Source: Synechococcus sp. CC9902 (GTDB lineage: Bacteria; Cyanobacteriota; Cyanobacteriia; PCC-6307; Cyanobiaceae). From it: DNA of 64,000 nt. The stretch's first letter is position 1, and every line of letters starts with the position of its first letter. The stretch is from NCBI RefSeq assembly GCF_000012505.1, contig NC_007513.1, positions 1 through 64,000 on the forward strand, in the 5' to 3' direction. Shown here piece after piece: positions 1 to 10,400 of this stretch. The translations under genes and the position numbers were made by a program. The notes beneath the pieces were generated by a model. The model had not been told where the DNA came from. It searched no databases and was given only the letters and a program-made list of their open reading frames with translations.

Positions 1-7
1 GGTGATC

Positions 8-30
8 TTCCCCACAACGGGGAATTTTTT
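8..30 (+). terminator. Rho-independent terminator of a gene upstream of the window
   Basis: A six-base-pair stem (TTCCCC, positions 8-13, with GGGGAA, 19-24) closes a five-base loop and is followed at once by six T residues on the plus strand. This is the standard layout for ending a plus-strand transcript that enters from before base 1. The left arm also resembles a degenerate DnaA box, so a role in replication is an alternative reading. Confidence 0.6.
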
Positions 31-246
31 ATCCCAAGGCAACCACATCTAAAGAATCAGTGTCTGTCTGAAAAACAGCCTGTTTTCCCCAATTCCCCAG
101 GCCCTACTACGACTGTTGTTAATTTCTTTTTTAAATTCTTTAAAGAACAACAGCAGAAAAGGGATGAACAAAACCACCCCATTGCGCTTCGAGCACCGCT
201 GTGAAAACTTGGGTCACTCCCCCAGCACATTCGAGCTCGCAGCACG
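31..246. other. AT-rich intergenic region before dnaN, possible oriC part or dnaN promoter
   Basis: No gene is seen here. The region has an AT-rich core at about 117-145 bracketed by an inverted repeat: CTGTTGTT at 113-120 and AACAACAG at 146-153. Sequences resembling the cyanobacterial DnaA box TTTTCCACA occur at 83-91 (TTTTCCCCA, one mismatch) and, more weakly, at 29-37. In several cyanobacteria the replication origin lies next to dnaN, so this may be the edge of oriC, but the boxes are degenerate and the rest of the region is outside the window. Confidence 0.35.
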
Positions 247-1404
247 ATGAAAGTGGTCTGTTCCCAATCGGAACTGAATGCAGCCCTTCAGCTGGTCAGT
301 CGAGCCGTGGCTACGCGACCGACGCATCCGGTGCTGGCGAACGTTTTGCTCACCGCTGACGCGGGTACAAATCGTCTGAGCTTGACGGGATTTGATTTGA
401 ATTTGGGAATTCAAACGTCCCTTGCGGCCAGTGTTGAGACCAGCGGTGCGATCACACTTCCAGCGCGCTTATTGGGCGAGATCGTTTCACGTTTGGCCAG
501 CGACTCACCAATCACCCTCGCAACGGAGGAGTCGGGCGAGCAAGTACAGCTCACCAGCCTCAGTGGTAGTTATCAAATGCGGGGTCTTCCGGCAGATGAC
601 TATCCCGAGCTGCCCATGGTGGAAAGCGGGATGACCTTGAAGCTTCAGCCGGCAGGTTTGGTTCAAGCGCTAAAGGGAACCCTGTTTGCTAGCAGTGCCG
701 ACGAAGCGAAACAGCTGCTGACAGGCGTGCATTTGCGCTTCAACGCCAAGGCTCTCGAGGCTGCGGCAACGGATGGTCATCGCCTTGCGGTTCTACAGGT
801 TGAGGACGCTTTGGAGGATGCCGCCGCCAACAGCGACGATGCAGCTGAAGGTTTTGCGGTGACCTTGCCGGCCCGATCATTGCGGGAAGTGGAGCGGTTG
901 ATGGCCGGATGGCGTTCCGACGATCCGGTGAGCTTGTTTTGTGATCGGGGACAAGTGGTGTTTCTCGCCGCAGATCAAATGGTCACCAGTCGCACGTTGG
1001 AAGGCACGTATCCCAATTACGGGCAGCTCATTCCCGATGGTTTTAATCGCACCTTGGCTTTGGACCGTCGGGGGTTAATCGCTGCACTAGAACGCATTGC
1101 TGTCTTGGCCGATCAGCACAACAACGTGGTGAAATTCACCAGTCAGCCTGACGAAGGTGTCGTACAGATCAGTGCTGATGCTCAAGATGTGGGAAGCGGA
1201 TCTGAGTCGCTTGCTGCCAACTTGACGGGTGATGCCATTCAAATCGCCTTCAATGTGCGTTATCTGCTCGATGGCTTGAAGGCGATGGGATCCGATCGCG
1301 TTGTTCTTCACTGCAATGCACCAACGACGCCTGCAGTTCTGAAACCAGAAGGCGATGCAGAAGCATTCACTTATCTCGTGATGCCGGTTCAGATCCGTTC
1401 CTGA
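247..1404 (+). CDS. dnaN: DNA polymerase III beta subunit (sliding clamp)
   Basis: This 385-residue protein is the ring-shaped clamp that tethers DNA polymerase III to DNA. The length fits the family (about 365-390), with three similar domains of roughly 125 residues each. Recognisable stretches are the N-terminal MKVVCSQSEL, the central ATDGHRLAV motif near residue 175 and the C-terminal YLVMPVQIRS, which matches the family's terminal VMPM-type ending. It begins with ATG. The next gene starts two bases after its stop, so the two are very probably cotranscribed. In picocyanobacterial genomes dnaN conventionally marks the chromosome start. Confidence 0.98.
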   Translation: MKVVCSQSELNAALQLVSRAVATRPTHPVLANVLLTADAGTNRLSLTGFDLNLGIQTSLAASVETSGAITLPARLLGEIVSRLASDSPITLATEESGEQVQLTSLSGSYQMRGLPADDYPELPMVESGMTLKLQPAGLVQALKGTLFASSADEAKQLLTGVHLRFNAKALEAAATDGHRLAVLQVEDALEDAAANSDDAAEGFAVTLPARSLREVERLMAGWRSDDPVSLFCDRGQVVFLAADQMVTSRTLEGTYPNYGQLIPDGFNRTLALDRRGLIAALERIAVLADQHNNVVKFTSQPDEGVVQISADAQDVGSGSESLAANLTGDAIQIAFNVRYLLDGLKAMGSDRVVLHCNAPTTPAVLKPEGDAEAFTYLVMPVQIRS

Positions 1405-1405
1405 G

Positions 1406-2155
1406 GTGGTTCTACCCAACCCGCTGTTGCTCAGCGATTTGTTGAATCACACGGTTCGTTGTGAGCTTGGTTTGGACCACGGTCCTGGATTGATGGCATG
1501 GATGCATCCGCCGGTGCATCGTTTGTTGGGGTGGGTGAGTCGACCATCAGCCCTACGCATGTCTAGGGATGTTTGGCGATTGGATCAGTGCTGTGGAATC
1601 AGCGACCAACAGGTGTTTGTACGGGGCGAGCCCGCGGTTTCAGATCAAGCCACCTTGGATCGTTTGCCAACCCTGATGAACGCAGATTTGGTCGATCGAG
1701 AGGGAGAACGAATTGGTTTCTTGGCTGATCTCGCGTTCGACCCCGCCACGGGAACGATTGTTCATTACTTGGTATCACGCAGTGACCCCCGTCTTCCTGG
1801 AAGTTCTCGTTGGCAATTAGTCCCAGATCGGATCACCGACCAACGCCCAGGTCAGGTGATGACGGCCTTACGAAGTTTGGATGACCTTCCATTGATGCGC
1901 GCCAGTGTCCGTCAGGACCTATTGCAGCGGACCCAGCGTTGGCGAGAGCAATTGCGAGATATGGGTGATCGTGCTGGGGATCGTCTCGAGGGTTGGCTGG
2001 ATGAACCTCCTTGGGATGAACCTGAACCTGAGCAACGGATCGATTCCAATGAGCCGGATGAAGAGGCTCCGGTTAATGAAGTTTGGGATGACGACACTTG
2101 GCCTGAGTCGTCGTTTCAGCGTCGCGTCAATCGCGATGAAGATCCCTGGGTGTGA
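1406..2155 (+). CDS. PRC-barrel domain protein, function unknown
   Basis: A 249-residue protein starting with GTG one base after the dnaN stop. It carries two PRC-barrel-like stretches, at about residues 5-70 and 88-145. The second is clearer, with the pattern of a beta-barrel hinge (DREGERIGFLADLAFDPATG). The C-terminal 70 residues are acidic and rich in Asp, Glu and Trp and probably disordered. PRC barrels occur in RNA-processing and photosynthetic proteins, but nothing here fixes a role. The tight link to dnaN and purL is characteristic of marine Synechococcus and Prochlorococcus. Confidence 0.8.
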   Translation: MVLPNPLLLSDLLNHTVRCELGLDHGPGLMAWMHPPVHRLLGWVSRPSALRMSRDVWRLDQCCGISDQQVFVRGEPAVSDQATLDRLPTLMNADLVDREGERIGFLADLAFDPATGTIVHYLVSRSDPRLPGSSRWQLVPDRITDQRPGQVMTALRSLDDLPLMRASVRQDLLQRTQRWREQLRDMGDRAGDRLEGWLDEPPWDEPEPEQRIDSNEPDEEAPVNEVWDDDTWPESSFQRRVNRDEDPWV

Positions 2156-2194
2156 CGCTCGGTCGGCAACACTGGGGAAAGGAGTTTTCGGTCC

Positions 2195-4495
2195 GTGGTG
2201 TCTTCCTCTTCGTATGACGTCTCCGCTGCCCTGAAGCAAGAGGGCTTGAAGTCCTCGGACTGGGATGAAATTTGCCGACGACTCGGTCGGGAGCCCAATC
2301 GAGCTGAGTTGGGCATGTTTGGGGTGATGTGGTCTGAACACTGCTGTTATCGGAATTCACGCCCATTGCTCAGTGGCTTCCCCACTGAGGGGCCGCGCAT
2401 TTTGGTGGGTCCGGGGGAGAACGCAGGTGTTGTCGATCTCGGTGACGGCCACCGCCTCGCTTTCAAAATCGAAAGCCACAACCACCCCTCTGCGGTGGAG
2501 CCATTTCAGGGCGCTGCGACTGGGGTTGGCGGGATTTTGCGCGATATTTTCACGATGGGTGCCAGGCCGATTGCGTTGCTGAACGCCTTGCGTTTTGGAC
2601 CATTGGACGACAGCGCCAACGTTGGCTTGATGGAAGGGGTGGTGGCGGGGATTGCCCATTACGGCAATTGCGTGGGTGTTCCCACCGTGGGTGGAGAAGT
2701 GGCCTTTGATCCCTCCTATTCCGGAAACCCATTGGTGAATGCCATGGCTTTGGGCTTGATGGAAACCAAAGACATCGTCAAATCGGGTGCCATTGGTGTG
2801 GGAAATCCCGTGGTGTACGTGGGTAGCACCACAGGGCGAGATGGCATGGGCGGCGCCAGTTTTGCGAGTGCTGAATTAAGTGCTGATTCGCTTGATGATC
2901 GACCGGCCGTTCAGGTGGGTGATCCTTTCTTAGAGAAGGGTTTGATCGAGGCTTGCTTAGAAGCTTTTGATAGTGGTGATGTGGTGGCTGCCCAAGATAT
3001 GGGTGCTGCAGGGTTGACGTGCAGTTGCTCTGAAATGGCTGCAAAGGGTGGCTTGGGAGTTGAACTGGATCTCGATCGGGTTCCTGCCCGTGAATCGGGC
3101 ATGACCGCTTACGAGTTCTTGTTGTCTGAATCGCAGGAACGGATGTTGTTTGTGGTGAAAGCTGGTCGGGAAGAACCCTTGATGAAGCGGTTCCGTCGCT
3201 GGGGTTTGCAAGCGGCCGTTGTGGGACAGGTGTTGGAAGAGCCCATCGTTCGTGTTCTCCATCACGGAGAGGTGGCCGCGGAGGTGCCTGCTACGGCCCT
3301 GGCCGACGACACACCCATCGAGAAGCACGCTTTGCTTTCAGAGCCGCCAGTCGATCTACAGGAGCACTGGCAATGGACAGAAGCTCAGTTGCCTGACCTG
3401 GCGGATCCTGCAGCAGCTTTGCTGGGGTTGTTAGACGATCCCACCATTGCCAGCAAGCGTTGGGTTCATCGCCAGTACGACCAGCAAGTGCTAGCTAACA
3501 CTGTGGTGTCGTCTGGTGCTGCCGATGCCGCTGTGATTCGGCTTCGGCCTCAACAAGGCGATGGTTCGTTGAAGACCACGACGCGTGGTGTGGCTGCCAC
3601 GGTTGATTGCCCCAATCGTTGGGTGGCACTCGATCCTGAACGTGGTGCCATGGCGGCTGTGGCTGAGGCTGCCCGCAATTTGAGCTGTGTGGGTTCTGAG
3701 CCCCTTGCGATTACCGACAACCTCAACTTCCCGTCGCCTGAAACTCCGAAGGGTTTTTGGCAACTTGCCATGGCCTGTCGAGGGATTTCTGAGGCCTGCA
3801 AGGCTTTTCAGACTCCCGTGACGGGTGGGAACGTCTCGCTGTACAACGAAACTCGTCGCGATGACGGTTCTCTTCAACCGATTCATCCCACGCCAGTGAT
3901 CGGCATGGTGGGCGTGGTGGACGACATCACCAAGGTGACTGGACTTGGTTGGTGCCAACCCGGAGATGTGGTGGTTTTACTTGGTGTAAAACCGGATGCT
4001 GATCAGGATGATCGGGTTGGATTGGCTGGAAGCAGTTATCAGCAATTCACCCTGGGAACAATCACCGGTCGGCCACCTCGGATTGATTTCGATTTGGAGA
4101 AACGGGTGCAGGGGTTGGTTCGTCAGGCCATTGCCGATGGGTTGATTGCTTCAGCCCACGACAGCAGTGATGGCGGGTTGGCTGTGGCGCTTGCGGAGTG
4201 CTCCATTGCATCTGGTTTTGGAGTTGAGCTCACCCTGTCAGTCGGAACAATGAGCCCTGCTCGGTTGTTGTTTGCTGAAGGGGGCGCCCGTGTTGTGGTG
4301 TCGGTGAAAGCGGATCAGTTGACGCGTTGGCAAACGATGTTGACGTCTAACCCGGACGTTTCAACAACGGTTCTGGGAACTGTCGCCTCCCACGGTCGGT
4401 TCCAACTGTCCTTTGGTGTCGGCAGCACCATTGATCTATCCGTTGACCAGCTGCAGCAGGTGTACGCCGATGCTCTGCCCCGTCGCCTGGCGTGA
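2195..4495 (+). CDS. purL: Phosphoribosylformylglycinamidine synthase subunit PurL
   Basis: The 766-residue enzyme catalyses ATP-dependent conversion of FGAR to FGAM in purine synthesis. It is the small PurL type that works with separate PurQ and PurS, which are not in this window. The ATP/phosphate-binding segment around residues 93-110 ([20 protein letters not shown]) is intact, as are the duplicated AIRS-like halves, including [10 protein letters not shown] in the second. The start is GTG at 2195, preceded by the purine-rich GGAAAGGAG at about 2176-2184. A second GTG follows directly at 2198. It overlaps the start of purF. Confidence 0.97.
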   Translation: MVSSSSYDVSAALKQEGLKSSDWDEICRRLGREPNRAELGMFGVMWSEHCCYRNSRPLLSGFPTEGPRILVGPGENAGVVDLGDGHRLAFKIESHNHPSAVEPFQGAATGVGGILRDIFTMGARPIALLNALRFGPLDDSANVGLMEGVVAGIAHYGNCVGVPTVGGEVAFDPSYSGNPLVNAMALGLMETKDIVKSGAIGVGNPVVYVGSTTGRDGMGGASFASAELSADSLDDRPAVQVGDPFLEKGLIEACLEAFDSGDVVAAQDMGAAGLTCSCSEMAAKGGLGVELDLDRVPARESGMTAYEFLLSESQERMLFVVKAGREEPLMKRFRRWGLQAAVVGQVLEEPIVRVLHHGEVAAEVPATALADDTPIEKHALLSEPPVDLQEHWQWTEAQLPDLADPAAALLGLLDDPTIASKRWVHRQYDQQVLANTVVSSGAADAAVIRLRPQQGDGSLKTTTRGVAATVDCPNRWVALDPERGAMAAVAEAARNLSCVGSEPLAITDNLNFPSPETPKGFWQLAMACRGISEACKAFQTPVTGGNVSLYNETRRDDGSLQPIHPTPVIGMVGVVDDITKVTGLGWCQPGDVVVLLGVKPDADQDDRVGLAGSSYQQFTLGTITGRPPRIDFDLEKRVQGLVRQAIADGLIASAHDSSDGGLAVALAECSIASGFGVELTLSVGTMSPARLLFAEGGARVVVSVKADQLTRWQTMLTSNPDVSTTVLGTVASHGRFQLSFGVGSTIDLSVDQLQQVYADALPRRLA

Positions 4496-6000
4496 TGCAG
4501 ACTTCTGATGGATTTCTGAACAGGCGCCCTGTGCAGCAGCAGCAGCTCGTGGCTGAGCGTCCCGATCGGATGGAAGAAGCTTGTGGGGTGTTTGCCGTTT
4601 TGGCGGCCGAGCAACCGGTTGCCAATTTGGCGTATTTCGGTCTGTATGCCCTGCAGCATCGCGGCCAGGAATCCGCTGGTATCGCTGTCTTTAACCAGGA
4701 CAAAGTGCTTCTGCACAAAGACATGGGCCTGGTAAGCCAGGTGTTTGATCAGGACGTTCTGGCTCGGATGTCTGGTGATTTGTCGATCGGCCACAACCGC
4801 TATTCGACGACGGGTAGCAGTCGTGTTTGCAATGCCCAGCCGGTGGTGTTGATGACCCGTCTTGGTGCTTTTGCTCTGGCCCACAACGGCAATTTGGTGA
4901 ATGCCAAAGAGTTGCGTGTGCTGGTGGATGACGGGAAAACAGAATTCACCTCCACAACGGATTCAGAACTGATCGCCTTTGCGGTGCAGCAAGCCGTGAA
5001 TCGGGGTCTTGACTGGCGTTCAGGTATCGAAGCTGCGCTCAAGCTTTGTCAGGGGGCATTCAGCTTGGTGATCGGCACCCCCGCTGGTCTTTTTGCGATT
5101 CGTGATGGCTATGGCATTCGCCCTTTGGTGTTTGGGTTTCTCGGAGAGCAAAGCCTTGGCCATTGGGTGGTGAGCAGTGAAACCTGTGGTTTGGAGATTA
5201 TTGGAGCCCGATATGTGGATGATGTGCAACCCGGCGAATTAGTGCACTTTGAACTGGGTTCAGCTGAGCCATTTCGGAAGCGCTGGAGTGATGAACCGAA
5301 CCGGCTTTGTGTGTTCGAAATGATCTATTTTGCGCGCCCGGATAGTCGTTTCTTTGGTGAATCGTTATATAGCTATCGGCAACGTATTGGTCGCACGCTT
5401 GCGAAAGAATCAGCTGTAGATGCTGATTTAGTGATTGGCGTTCCTGATTCAGGCATTCCTGCTGCTATTGGATTTTCTCAAGAGAGCGGAATTCCTTATG
5501 CCGACGGTTTAATTAAAAACCGGTATGTGGGACGCACCTTTATTCAGCCAACACAAGCGATGCGTGAAGCAGGTATCCGCGTCAAGCTCAATCCTCTGCC
5601 TGATGTGCTCTCTGGCAAGCGAATCATCGTGATTGATGATTCGATCGTACGGGGAACCACCAGTGGAAAACTTGTTGTCGCATTACGCGATGCAGGGGCA
5701 ACCGAGGTGCACATGCGGATCAGTTCACCACCGGTGACCCACCCTTGTTTTTACGGGATTGATACGGATACTCAGGATCAATTAATCGCCTCTCGACTCA
5801 CTTTGGAGGAAATCAAGAACCATCTCAAAGTGGATTCTTTGGCATACCTCAGCAAGGAGGGAATGGTCGAAGCAGCAAAGGCAGAGTCAGGAAATTTCTG
5901 CAGTGCTTGTTTCGATGGGAACTATCCCATTCCGATGGATCAGGAGTTGCTGTCCAGCAAGTTGACACTTGAACCGTCGGCTGGATCGATTAACCGCTGA
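4495..6000 (+). CDS. purF: Amidophosphoribosyltransferase
   Basis: PurF makes 5-phosphoribosylamine from PRPP and glutamine, the first committed purine step. The catalytic N-terminal cysteine of the glutaminase domain (ACGVFAV) sits at residue 30, so about 29 residues must be removed, as in the propeptide-bearing Bacillus-type enzymes. The PRPP loop [11 protein letters not shown] is near residue 380. C-terminal cysteines in [12 protein letters not shown] fit the iron-sulfur form. The ATG at 4495 overlaps the purL stop by one base; a GTG at 4492 is also possible. The 3' end overlaps the convergent topoisomerase gene by 11 bases. Confidence 0.96.
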   Translation: MQTSDGFLNRRPVQQQQLVAERPDRMEEACGVFAVLAAEQPVANLAYFGLYALQHRGQESAGIAVFNQDKVLLHKDMGLVSQVFDQDVLARMSGDLSIGHNRYSTTGSSRVCNAQPVVLMTRLGAFALAHNGNLVNAKELRVLVDDGKTEFTSTTDSELIAFAVQQAVNRGLDWRSGIEAALKLCQGAFSLVIGTPAGLFAIRDGYGIRPLVFGFLGEQSLGHWVVSSETCGLEIIGARYVDDVQPGELVHFELGSAEPFRKRWSDEPNRLCVFEMIYFARPDSRFFGESLYSYRQRIGRTLAKESAVDADLVIGVPDSGIPAAIGFSQESGIPYADGLIKNRYVGRTFIQPTQAMREAGIRVKLNPLPDVLSGKRIIVIDDSIVRGTTSGKLVVALRDAGATEVHMRISSPPVTHPCFYGIDTDTQDQLIASRLTLEEIKNHLKVDSLAYLSKEGMVEAAKAESGNFCSACFDGNYPIPMDQELLSSKLTLEPSAGSINR

Positions 6001-8452
6001 TTTGAGGTATCAAATCGGTAATGGTTTCACCTTGGTGGAGTTCGATTTGATTGGAAAATTCTTCCCCTGGATTGGTGATTTCAAGAGTGGTGGGATCAAT
6101 CCGACCATGACGTTGTTCTGTTGACACCATGCCGATCAGGCCACTGGCTTCGGTTAATCCGGTGATTCGATCGGTATCGCCAACTAGCTGGATGGCCATC
6201 GAACCGAGATCTCCACGTTGTGATGAACGGATAGAGGTGAGATCGATGCGCGCTAAACGACCTTGTTCACTCACCAACAGCGCAGTTGGTTTCGTTGGAC
6301 ATAGGGCACCGATGAGATGTTCCCCAGGAAGCAACCGCATGGTCATCGGCCCTTGGGCAAGTCGTCCCATTCGTGGAAGCACGTCTTCATTGATCGGAAG
6401 ACGCAGCATTCGACCGATGTCGCTTACCAAGATCAGATCGTGGTGCTCATGGCAAATCACAGCGGCTTTGAGTTGAACGCCGTCTTTCAGCTTCACAACG
6501 CTGGTGGCGCGTCCAGATAATTCCAAGACTTCTGCGAGTGGCAGTCGTTTGAAGCGTCCATCGCTGCTCAGCAAGCCAAGGCTGAGGTCACTGCTCTCTT
6601 GCATTGGTAGGGGAGCGATCGCCACGATCGGTTCACCTTCCAACCCGCTAGGTAGGAATCGTTCCAATGCTCCTGGTTGTTGTCCGGCAAACTCCCAACG
6701 CACGAGGGCAACACGACCATTGGCACTAATGGCGAGAAGTCGCGGTGGCGGTTCGATCGGAAGGATTACCCGAGCAGGTGAAGGGGCATCGCTTACTGGA
6801 CAAGGATCACCAAAATGAAGACGACCCAGCACCTGTGGGGTCACGATCTTCACTTGTCCGTCGGCTTGGATTAGCAGTCGACCATCACCGGGGAGAGCAG
6901 CTAGGGCTTGCTGACGGAGAAGCTCCGTATTGGGTCTTTGACTGGCAGCTCGTTCTGCGATCAAGGCATCCCCGCCTTCCACCAGTCGTGTGCGACGTGG
7001 AGTGGAGAAGCGTTTTTTTAGTGTTTTTAGTTCTGCAACCATGGCGTCCAGCAACTGATCTCGGTTTTCGAGCAGCAATTTCAAACGCTCTTTCTCGTTT
7101 CGCAGGTTGTCGACCTCTTGGCGCAAGCTTTCCTGTTCCAGTCCTGTTAGGCGACGGAGCGGCATCGCCAACACGGCATCAGCCTGGCGCTCGTTGAGGT
7201 CCAATCGCACCATCAAGCTGGCGCGAGCGGAGGCAGCATCTTTGGCTTCTTGGATCATCGCGATCACGGCTTGAAGGTTGTTCAGAGCCGTGATCAGGCC
7301 CTCCACCACTTCCAGGCGATCTTCTGTTTTGCGGAGGGCGTGGCTTGTGCGTCGAATCAGGGTGAGTTCCCTGTAGTCGAGAAAGGTTTGGAGGAGCTGC
7401 CGCAGTGAGAGCTGCTGGGGCTGACCGTTGACAAGGGCGAGCAGGATTGCACCGAAATTGCTCTGCAATGCGGTCCGGCGTTGGAGGTCCTTGAGAACTT
7501 TTTCGGGTTCAGCATCGCGGCGAAGTTCCACTACAACCCGCATGCCATCTCGATCGCTTTCATCGCGGATGTCAGCGATGCCGCCAATTTTTCCGTCGTT
7601 CACCGATTCAGCCAGTTTTTCGATCCAGCCCGCTTTGCTGAGTTGATAGGGCAGTTCGGTTACAACTACGGCGTTCCGTTTGTGGCGTCCCTTACCCAGC
7701 TGCACTTCTTCTGTGTGCGCTACACCCCGCATTGGGATACTGCCGCGGCCCTGGAGGTAGGTGTCTTGGAGGCCTGAACTGAGTAAAACTTCCCCACCGG
7801 TTGGAAAATCAGGGCCAGGAATGAGTTCTAAAAGGCGCTCGTCGCTCAGTCCTGGTTGTCGAATCAGAGCAATGAGGCCGTCCACCACCTCACCCAAGTT
7901 GTGGGGTGGGATGCTCGTGGCCATGCCAACGGCGATGCCAGAACACCCATTGAGGAGAAGGAAGGGGAGTTGTGCGGGGAGAACAGTTGGTTCTTGTTGA
8001 GACCCATCGAAGTTCGATGCAAAGTCGACGGTGTCATCACCGATTTCTTCCAGCAGAGCTTGATGGGCAATCGGAGCAAGACGCGTTTCGGTGTAACGCA
8101 TCGCGGCTGGCGGATCGTCATCAACCGATCCGAAATTGCCATGTCCATCCAACAGAGGATGTCGGCTAGCAAAGGTTTGAACCAGTCGTACGAGTGCGTC
8201 GTAGACCGCCTGATCTCCGTGGGGATGGTATTTCCCGAGAACATCGCCAACAACACGAGCGCATTTTCTGTAGGGCCGATCTGGGGTTAACCCCAGTTCT
8301 TGCATCGCATACAGGATTCGACGCTGCACCGGCTTGAGACCGTCGCGGGCATCGGGCAAGGCCCGACCCACGATCACGCTCATCGCGTATTCCAGGTAGG
8401 AGCGCTGCATCTCCTGATGCAGGGCGATCGGTTGAACGCGCTCCTCAGCCAT
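5990..8452 (-). CDS. gyrA: Type IIA topoisomerase subunit A (second GyrA / ParC-like)
   Basis: This 820-residue protein is the DNA-breaking subunit of a type IIA topoisomerase. QRR at residues 43-45 and the catalytic Tyr120 in AMRYTETRL are intact, followed by a coiled-coil gate and a C-terminal beta-pinwheel from about residue 500. The GyrA box expected in a true gyrase (QRRGGKG-like) is not intact; the nearest match is [10 protein letters not shown] in the last blades. Cyanobacteria often carry two gyrA-like genes, so this may be the ParC-like one. Residue 81, equivalent to the quinolone-contacting Ser83 of E. coli GyrA, is Gln. The symbol is therefore tentative. Confidence 0.85.
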   Translation of the reverse strand: MAEERVQPIALHQEMQRSYLEYAMSVIVGRALPDARDGLKPVQRRILYAMQELGLTPDRPYRKCARVVGDVLGKYHPHGDQAVYDALVRLVQTFASRHPLLDGHGNFGSVDDDPPAAMRYTETRLAPIAHQALLEEIGDDTVDFASNFDGSQQEPTVLPAQLPFLLLNGCSGIAVGMATSIPPHNLGEVVDGLIALIRQPGLSDERLLELIPGPDFPTGGEVLLSSGLQDTYLQGRGSIPMRGVAHTEEVQLGKGRHKRNAVVVTELPYQLSKAGWIEKLAESVNDGKIGGIADIRDESDRDGMRVVVELRRDAEPEKVLKDLQRRTALQSNFGAILLALVNGQPQQLSLRQLLQTFLDYRELTLIRRTSHALRKTEDRLEVVEGLITALNNLQAVIAMIQEAKDAASARASLMVRLDLNERQADAVLAMPLRRLTGLEQESLRQEVDNLRNEKERLKLLLENRDQLLDAMVAELKTLKKRFSTPRRTRLVEGGDALIAERAASQRPNTELLRQQALAALPGDGRLLIQADGQVKIVTPQVLGRLHFGDPCPVSDAPSPARVILPIEPPPRLLAISANGRVALVRWEFAGQQPGALERFLPSGLEGEPIVAIAPLPMQESSDLSLGLLSSDGRFKRLPLAEVLELSGRATSVVKLKDGVQLKAAVICHEHHDLILVSDIGRMLRLPINEDVLPRMGRLAQGPMTMRLLPGEHLIGALCPTKPTALLVSEQGRLARIDLTSIRSSQRGDLGSMAIQLVGDTDRITGLTEASGLIGMVSTEQRHGRIDPTTLEITNPGEEFSNQIELHQGETITDLIPQISG

Positions 8453-8497
8453 CCTGTCCGCGGATATTGGGGCAGAAGTCGCTCAGCTTACAGACGT

Positions 8498-9379
8498 TCA
8501 CTGGCGTTTTTTCCAGGTGGCATTGGCCTGGGCCCGTTCAACGCTGCTGGCAAGTGCTGCTTCACGCAACAAGTTTGCTGTGGCTTGCCTCACATGGGAA
8601 CCCCATAGCTGCTCTTTTTGATGCATCGGCAAAACGTAATTGGGATTTTTGGACAGGGCTTCTTTTGCCAGCGATAGAGCTTCGATCTGTTCGCCCTTTT
8701 GGTGTAGCGCTGCGGCTAAAGCCAGCATTGGTTCTGCGTTCTGATCCAGCTTGAGCACTCGTCGCCAACGTTGAATGGCTTCGTCATGTTCTCCTAGTTC
8801 AAAAAGAACAAGGGCTTGGTTGTTGAGGGCTTCCCAAAACTCAGGCTTGATTTCAGTTGCTTTTTCAAAGGATTGCAGAGCGATTGCAAGCTTGTTTTGC
8901 ATGATCCGTGCATTCCCGAGATCGAAGTATGCAGCTGCATTATTTGCATCTATTTGCAAGCCGCGTTGAATGAGCGGAATCGCTTCCTCCGGTCGTTGAG
9001 CCCGTAGTGCAATCGCTGCCTCTGCAAACCAGAGCCCAGCATTGTTGGGGTTGATTTTTTTGGCTTTTGCAAGGGACTGACTGGCGTCTTCCAGTTGATT
9101 GCTTCGAAGCTGTGCTTCAGCCAACACAGTCCATAAACGTTCATCGTTTGGGTTGAGCTGAACAGCTAAAGCAGCCAGTTGTGCGGCCTCCTTGGGTTGA
9201 CCCATTTGTAGGAGTTGAGCTGCGGTTCGTCCGATTCCAAGAGAGGATCCCGAGAGCTCTACTTCTGTTGGTAAGTAGACGTAGGGCACCAAGGCTTGGG
9301 CTGGAGCGATCAGGAAAAAATTGCTGATGCTGATCAGTGCTGCAGTCAGGCTTCGTTTGAATTTGATTCCTCGAAGCAC
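8498..9379 (-). CDS. Exported tetratricopeptide-repeat protein
   Basis: A 293-residue protein with a likely signal peptide: residues 1-29, ending APAQA before LVPYVYLPTEV. Roughly six consecutive 34-residue TPR units follow, with the usual spacing of small and aromatic residues (NPNDERLW, NPNNAGLW, DANNAAAYFDLGNA). TPR proteins are scaffolds for protein-protein contacts; here the signal points to the periplasm or thylakoid lumen. It lies 45 bases upstream of the topoisomerase gene start on the same strand and 19 bases downstream of queG. The partner is unknown. Confidence 0.88.
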   Translation of the reverse strand: MLRGIKFKRSLTAALISISNFFLIAPAQALVPYVYLPTEVELSGSSLGIGRTAAQLLQMGQPKEAAQLAALAVQLNPNDERLWTVLAEAQLRSNQLEDASQSLAKAKKINPNNAGLWFAEAAIALRAQRPEEAIPLIQRGLQIDANNAAAYFDLGNARIMQNKLAIALQSFEKATEIKPEFWEALNNQALVLFELGEHDEAIQRWRRVLKLDQNAEPMLALAAALHQKGEQIEALSLAKEALSKNPNYVLPMHQKEQLWGSHVRQATANLLREAALASSVERAQANATWKKRQ

Positions 9380-9398
9380 GTCTACTGATTTCTATTTA

Positions 9399-10400
9399 TT
9401 AGAGGTTAGGAGGCAGGTCCGGTTGTGCTGCAGCCGCATTTCTTCGCCACATCCACGGTTTGATTCGTCGTAAAGCCGACCCCCGTAACTGTTGATCCCA
9501 CGTGGCATCGTCCCAGTTCTGAAGGTCTTGGGCATTCACATTGAGAAGCCATGGTCGAGGTTGCATGTCTGGATCTTCACTGCTCGGTAGATCTCGATGG
9601 TTCCAGGGACAAACGTCTTGGCAGATATCACAACCGGCGATCCATGGTCCCAGGGACGTTTTGATCGAATCAGGAAGCTCGGGATCTCGGTTTTCGATGG
9701 TGTGAAACGCCAGGCATCGTTGGGCGTCAACAACAAATGGTTCGCGGATCGCATCGGTGGGGCAGGCCTCGATGCAAGCGACGCATCGTCCACAAAGGCT
9801 TGCGGCTGGAGTATCGGCTTGAAGTGGTTCCGTTGTGAGGAGATGGCCAATCACCATCCATGAGCCCCGATGGGGATGAATCACATTGCTGTGTTTTCCA
9901 ATCCAACCCAGCCCAGCTTCTTCCGCCCAAACTTTGTCCAACAGGGGTGATGCGTCCACACAAACGCGCCATTGGCAGTTCGGCCTTTGATCGGACAACC
10001 AACGCCCCACGCGTCGTAAACGTTGCTCGACAACGCGGTGGTAATCGCGACCCCAGCCGTAGCGAGCCACCTTTAAGGATCCTGGGGCTGATTCCTCAGA
10101 AACGTAGTAATTCAATCCCACGGCCAACAGGCTTTGTACCCCCTCTAAAAGTTGGGATGCATCGCGTCGGCGGGGCGCTGCCATCCAAGCCATATCGGCT
10201 TGGTAGCCGTGATTGAGCCAACGTTGTAAGGCTTCCGTCCGCAGCTGTAAGCGGGGACTTCCGGGCAGACGTGCGATTCCAACCGGATCAAATCCTTCTT
10301 CCTTGGCCCGCTGTTTCAAAGCTCGGCTCAAGGGTTTGAGTTGAGCTGGGTGTTGCCCTGACATCGACCGTATGGTGAGGACCTGTTTTTTCATCTTCAC
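9399..10400 (-). CDS. queG: Epoxyqueuosine reductase
   Basis: QueG reduces epoxyqueuosine to queuosine in the tRNA wobble position, using cobalamin and two [4Fe-4S] clusters. Cluster cysteines are seen at CGRCVACIEACP (residues 203-214), Cys229, and GCDICQDVCP (256-265). Asp149 in VCVDASPLLDKV is the likely proton donor. Counted from GTG at 10400 the protein is 333 residues. ATG at 10394, or the Met13 codon (MSGQHPAQ), could also be the true start. With GTG at 10400 it abuts a divergent gene starting at 10401, so promoters must overlap coding DNA. The cobalamin need fits the cbiD gene later in the window. Confidence 0.93.
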   Translation of the reverse strand: MKMKKQVLTIRSMSGQHPAQLKPLSRALKQRAKEEGFDPVGIARLPGSPRLQLRTEALQRWLNHGYQADMAWMAAPRRRDASQLLEGVQSLLAVGLNYYVSEESAPGSLKVARYGWGRDYHRVVEQRLRRVGRWLSDQRPNCQWRVCVDASPLLDKVWAEEAGLGWIGKHSNVIHPHRGSWMVIGHLLTTEPLQADTPAASLCGRCVACIEACPTDAIREPFVVDAQRCLAFHTIENRDPELPDSIKTSLGPWIAGCDICQDVCPWNHRDLPSSEDPDMQPRPWLLNVNAQDLQNWDDATWDQQLRGSALRRIKPWMWRRNAAAAQPDLPPNL

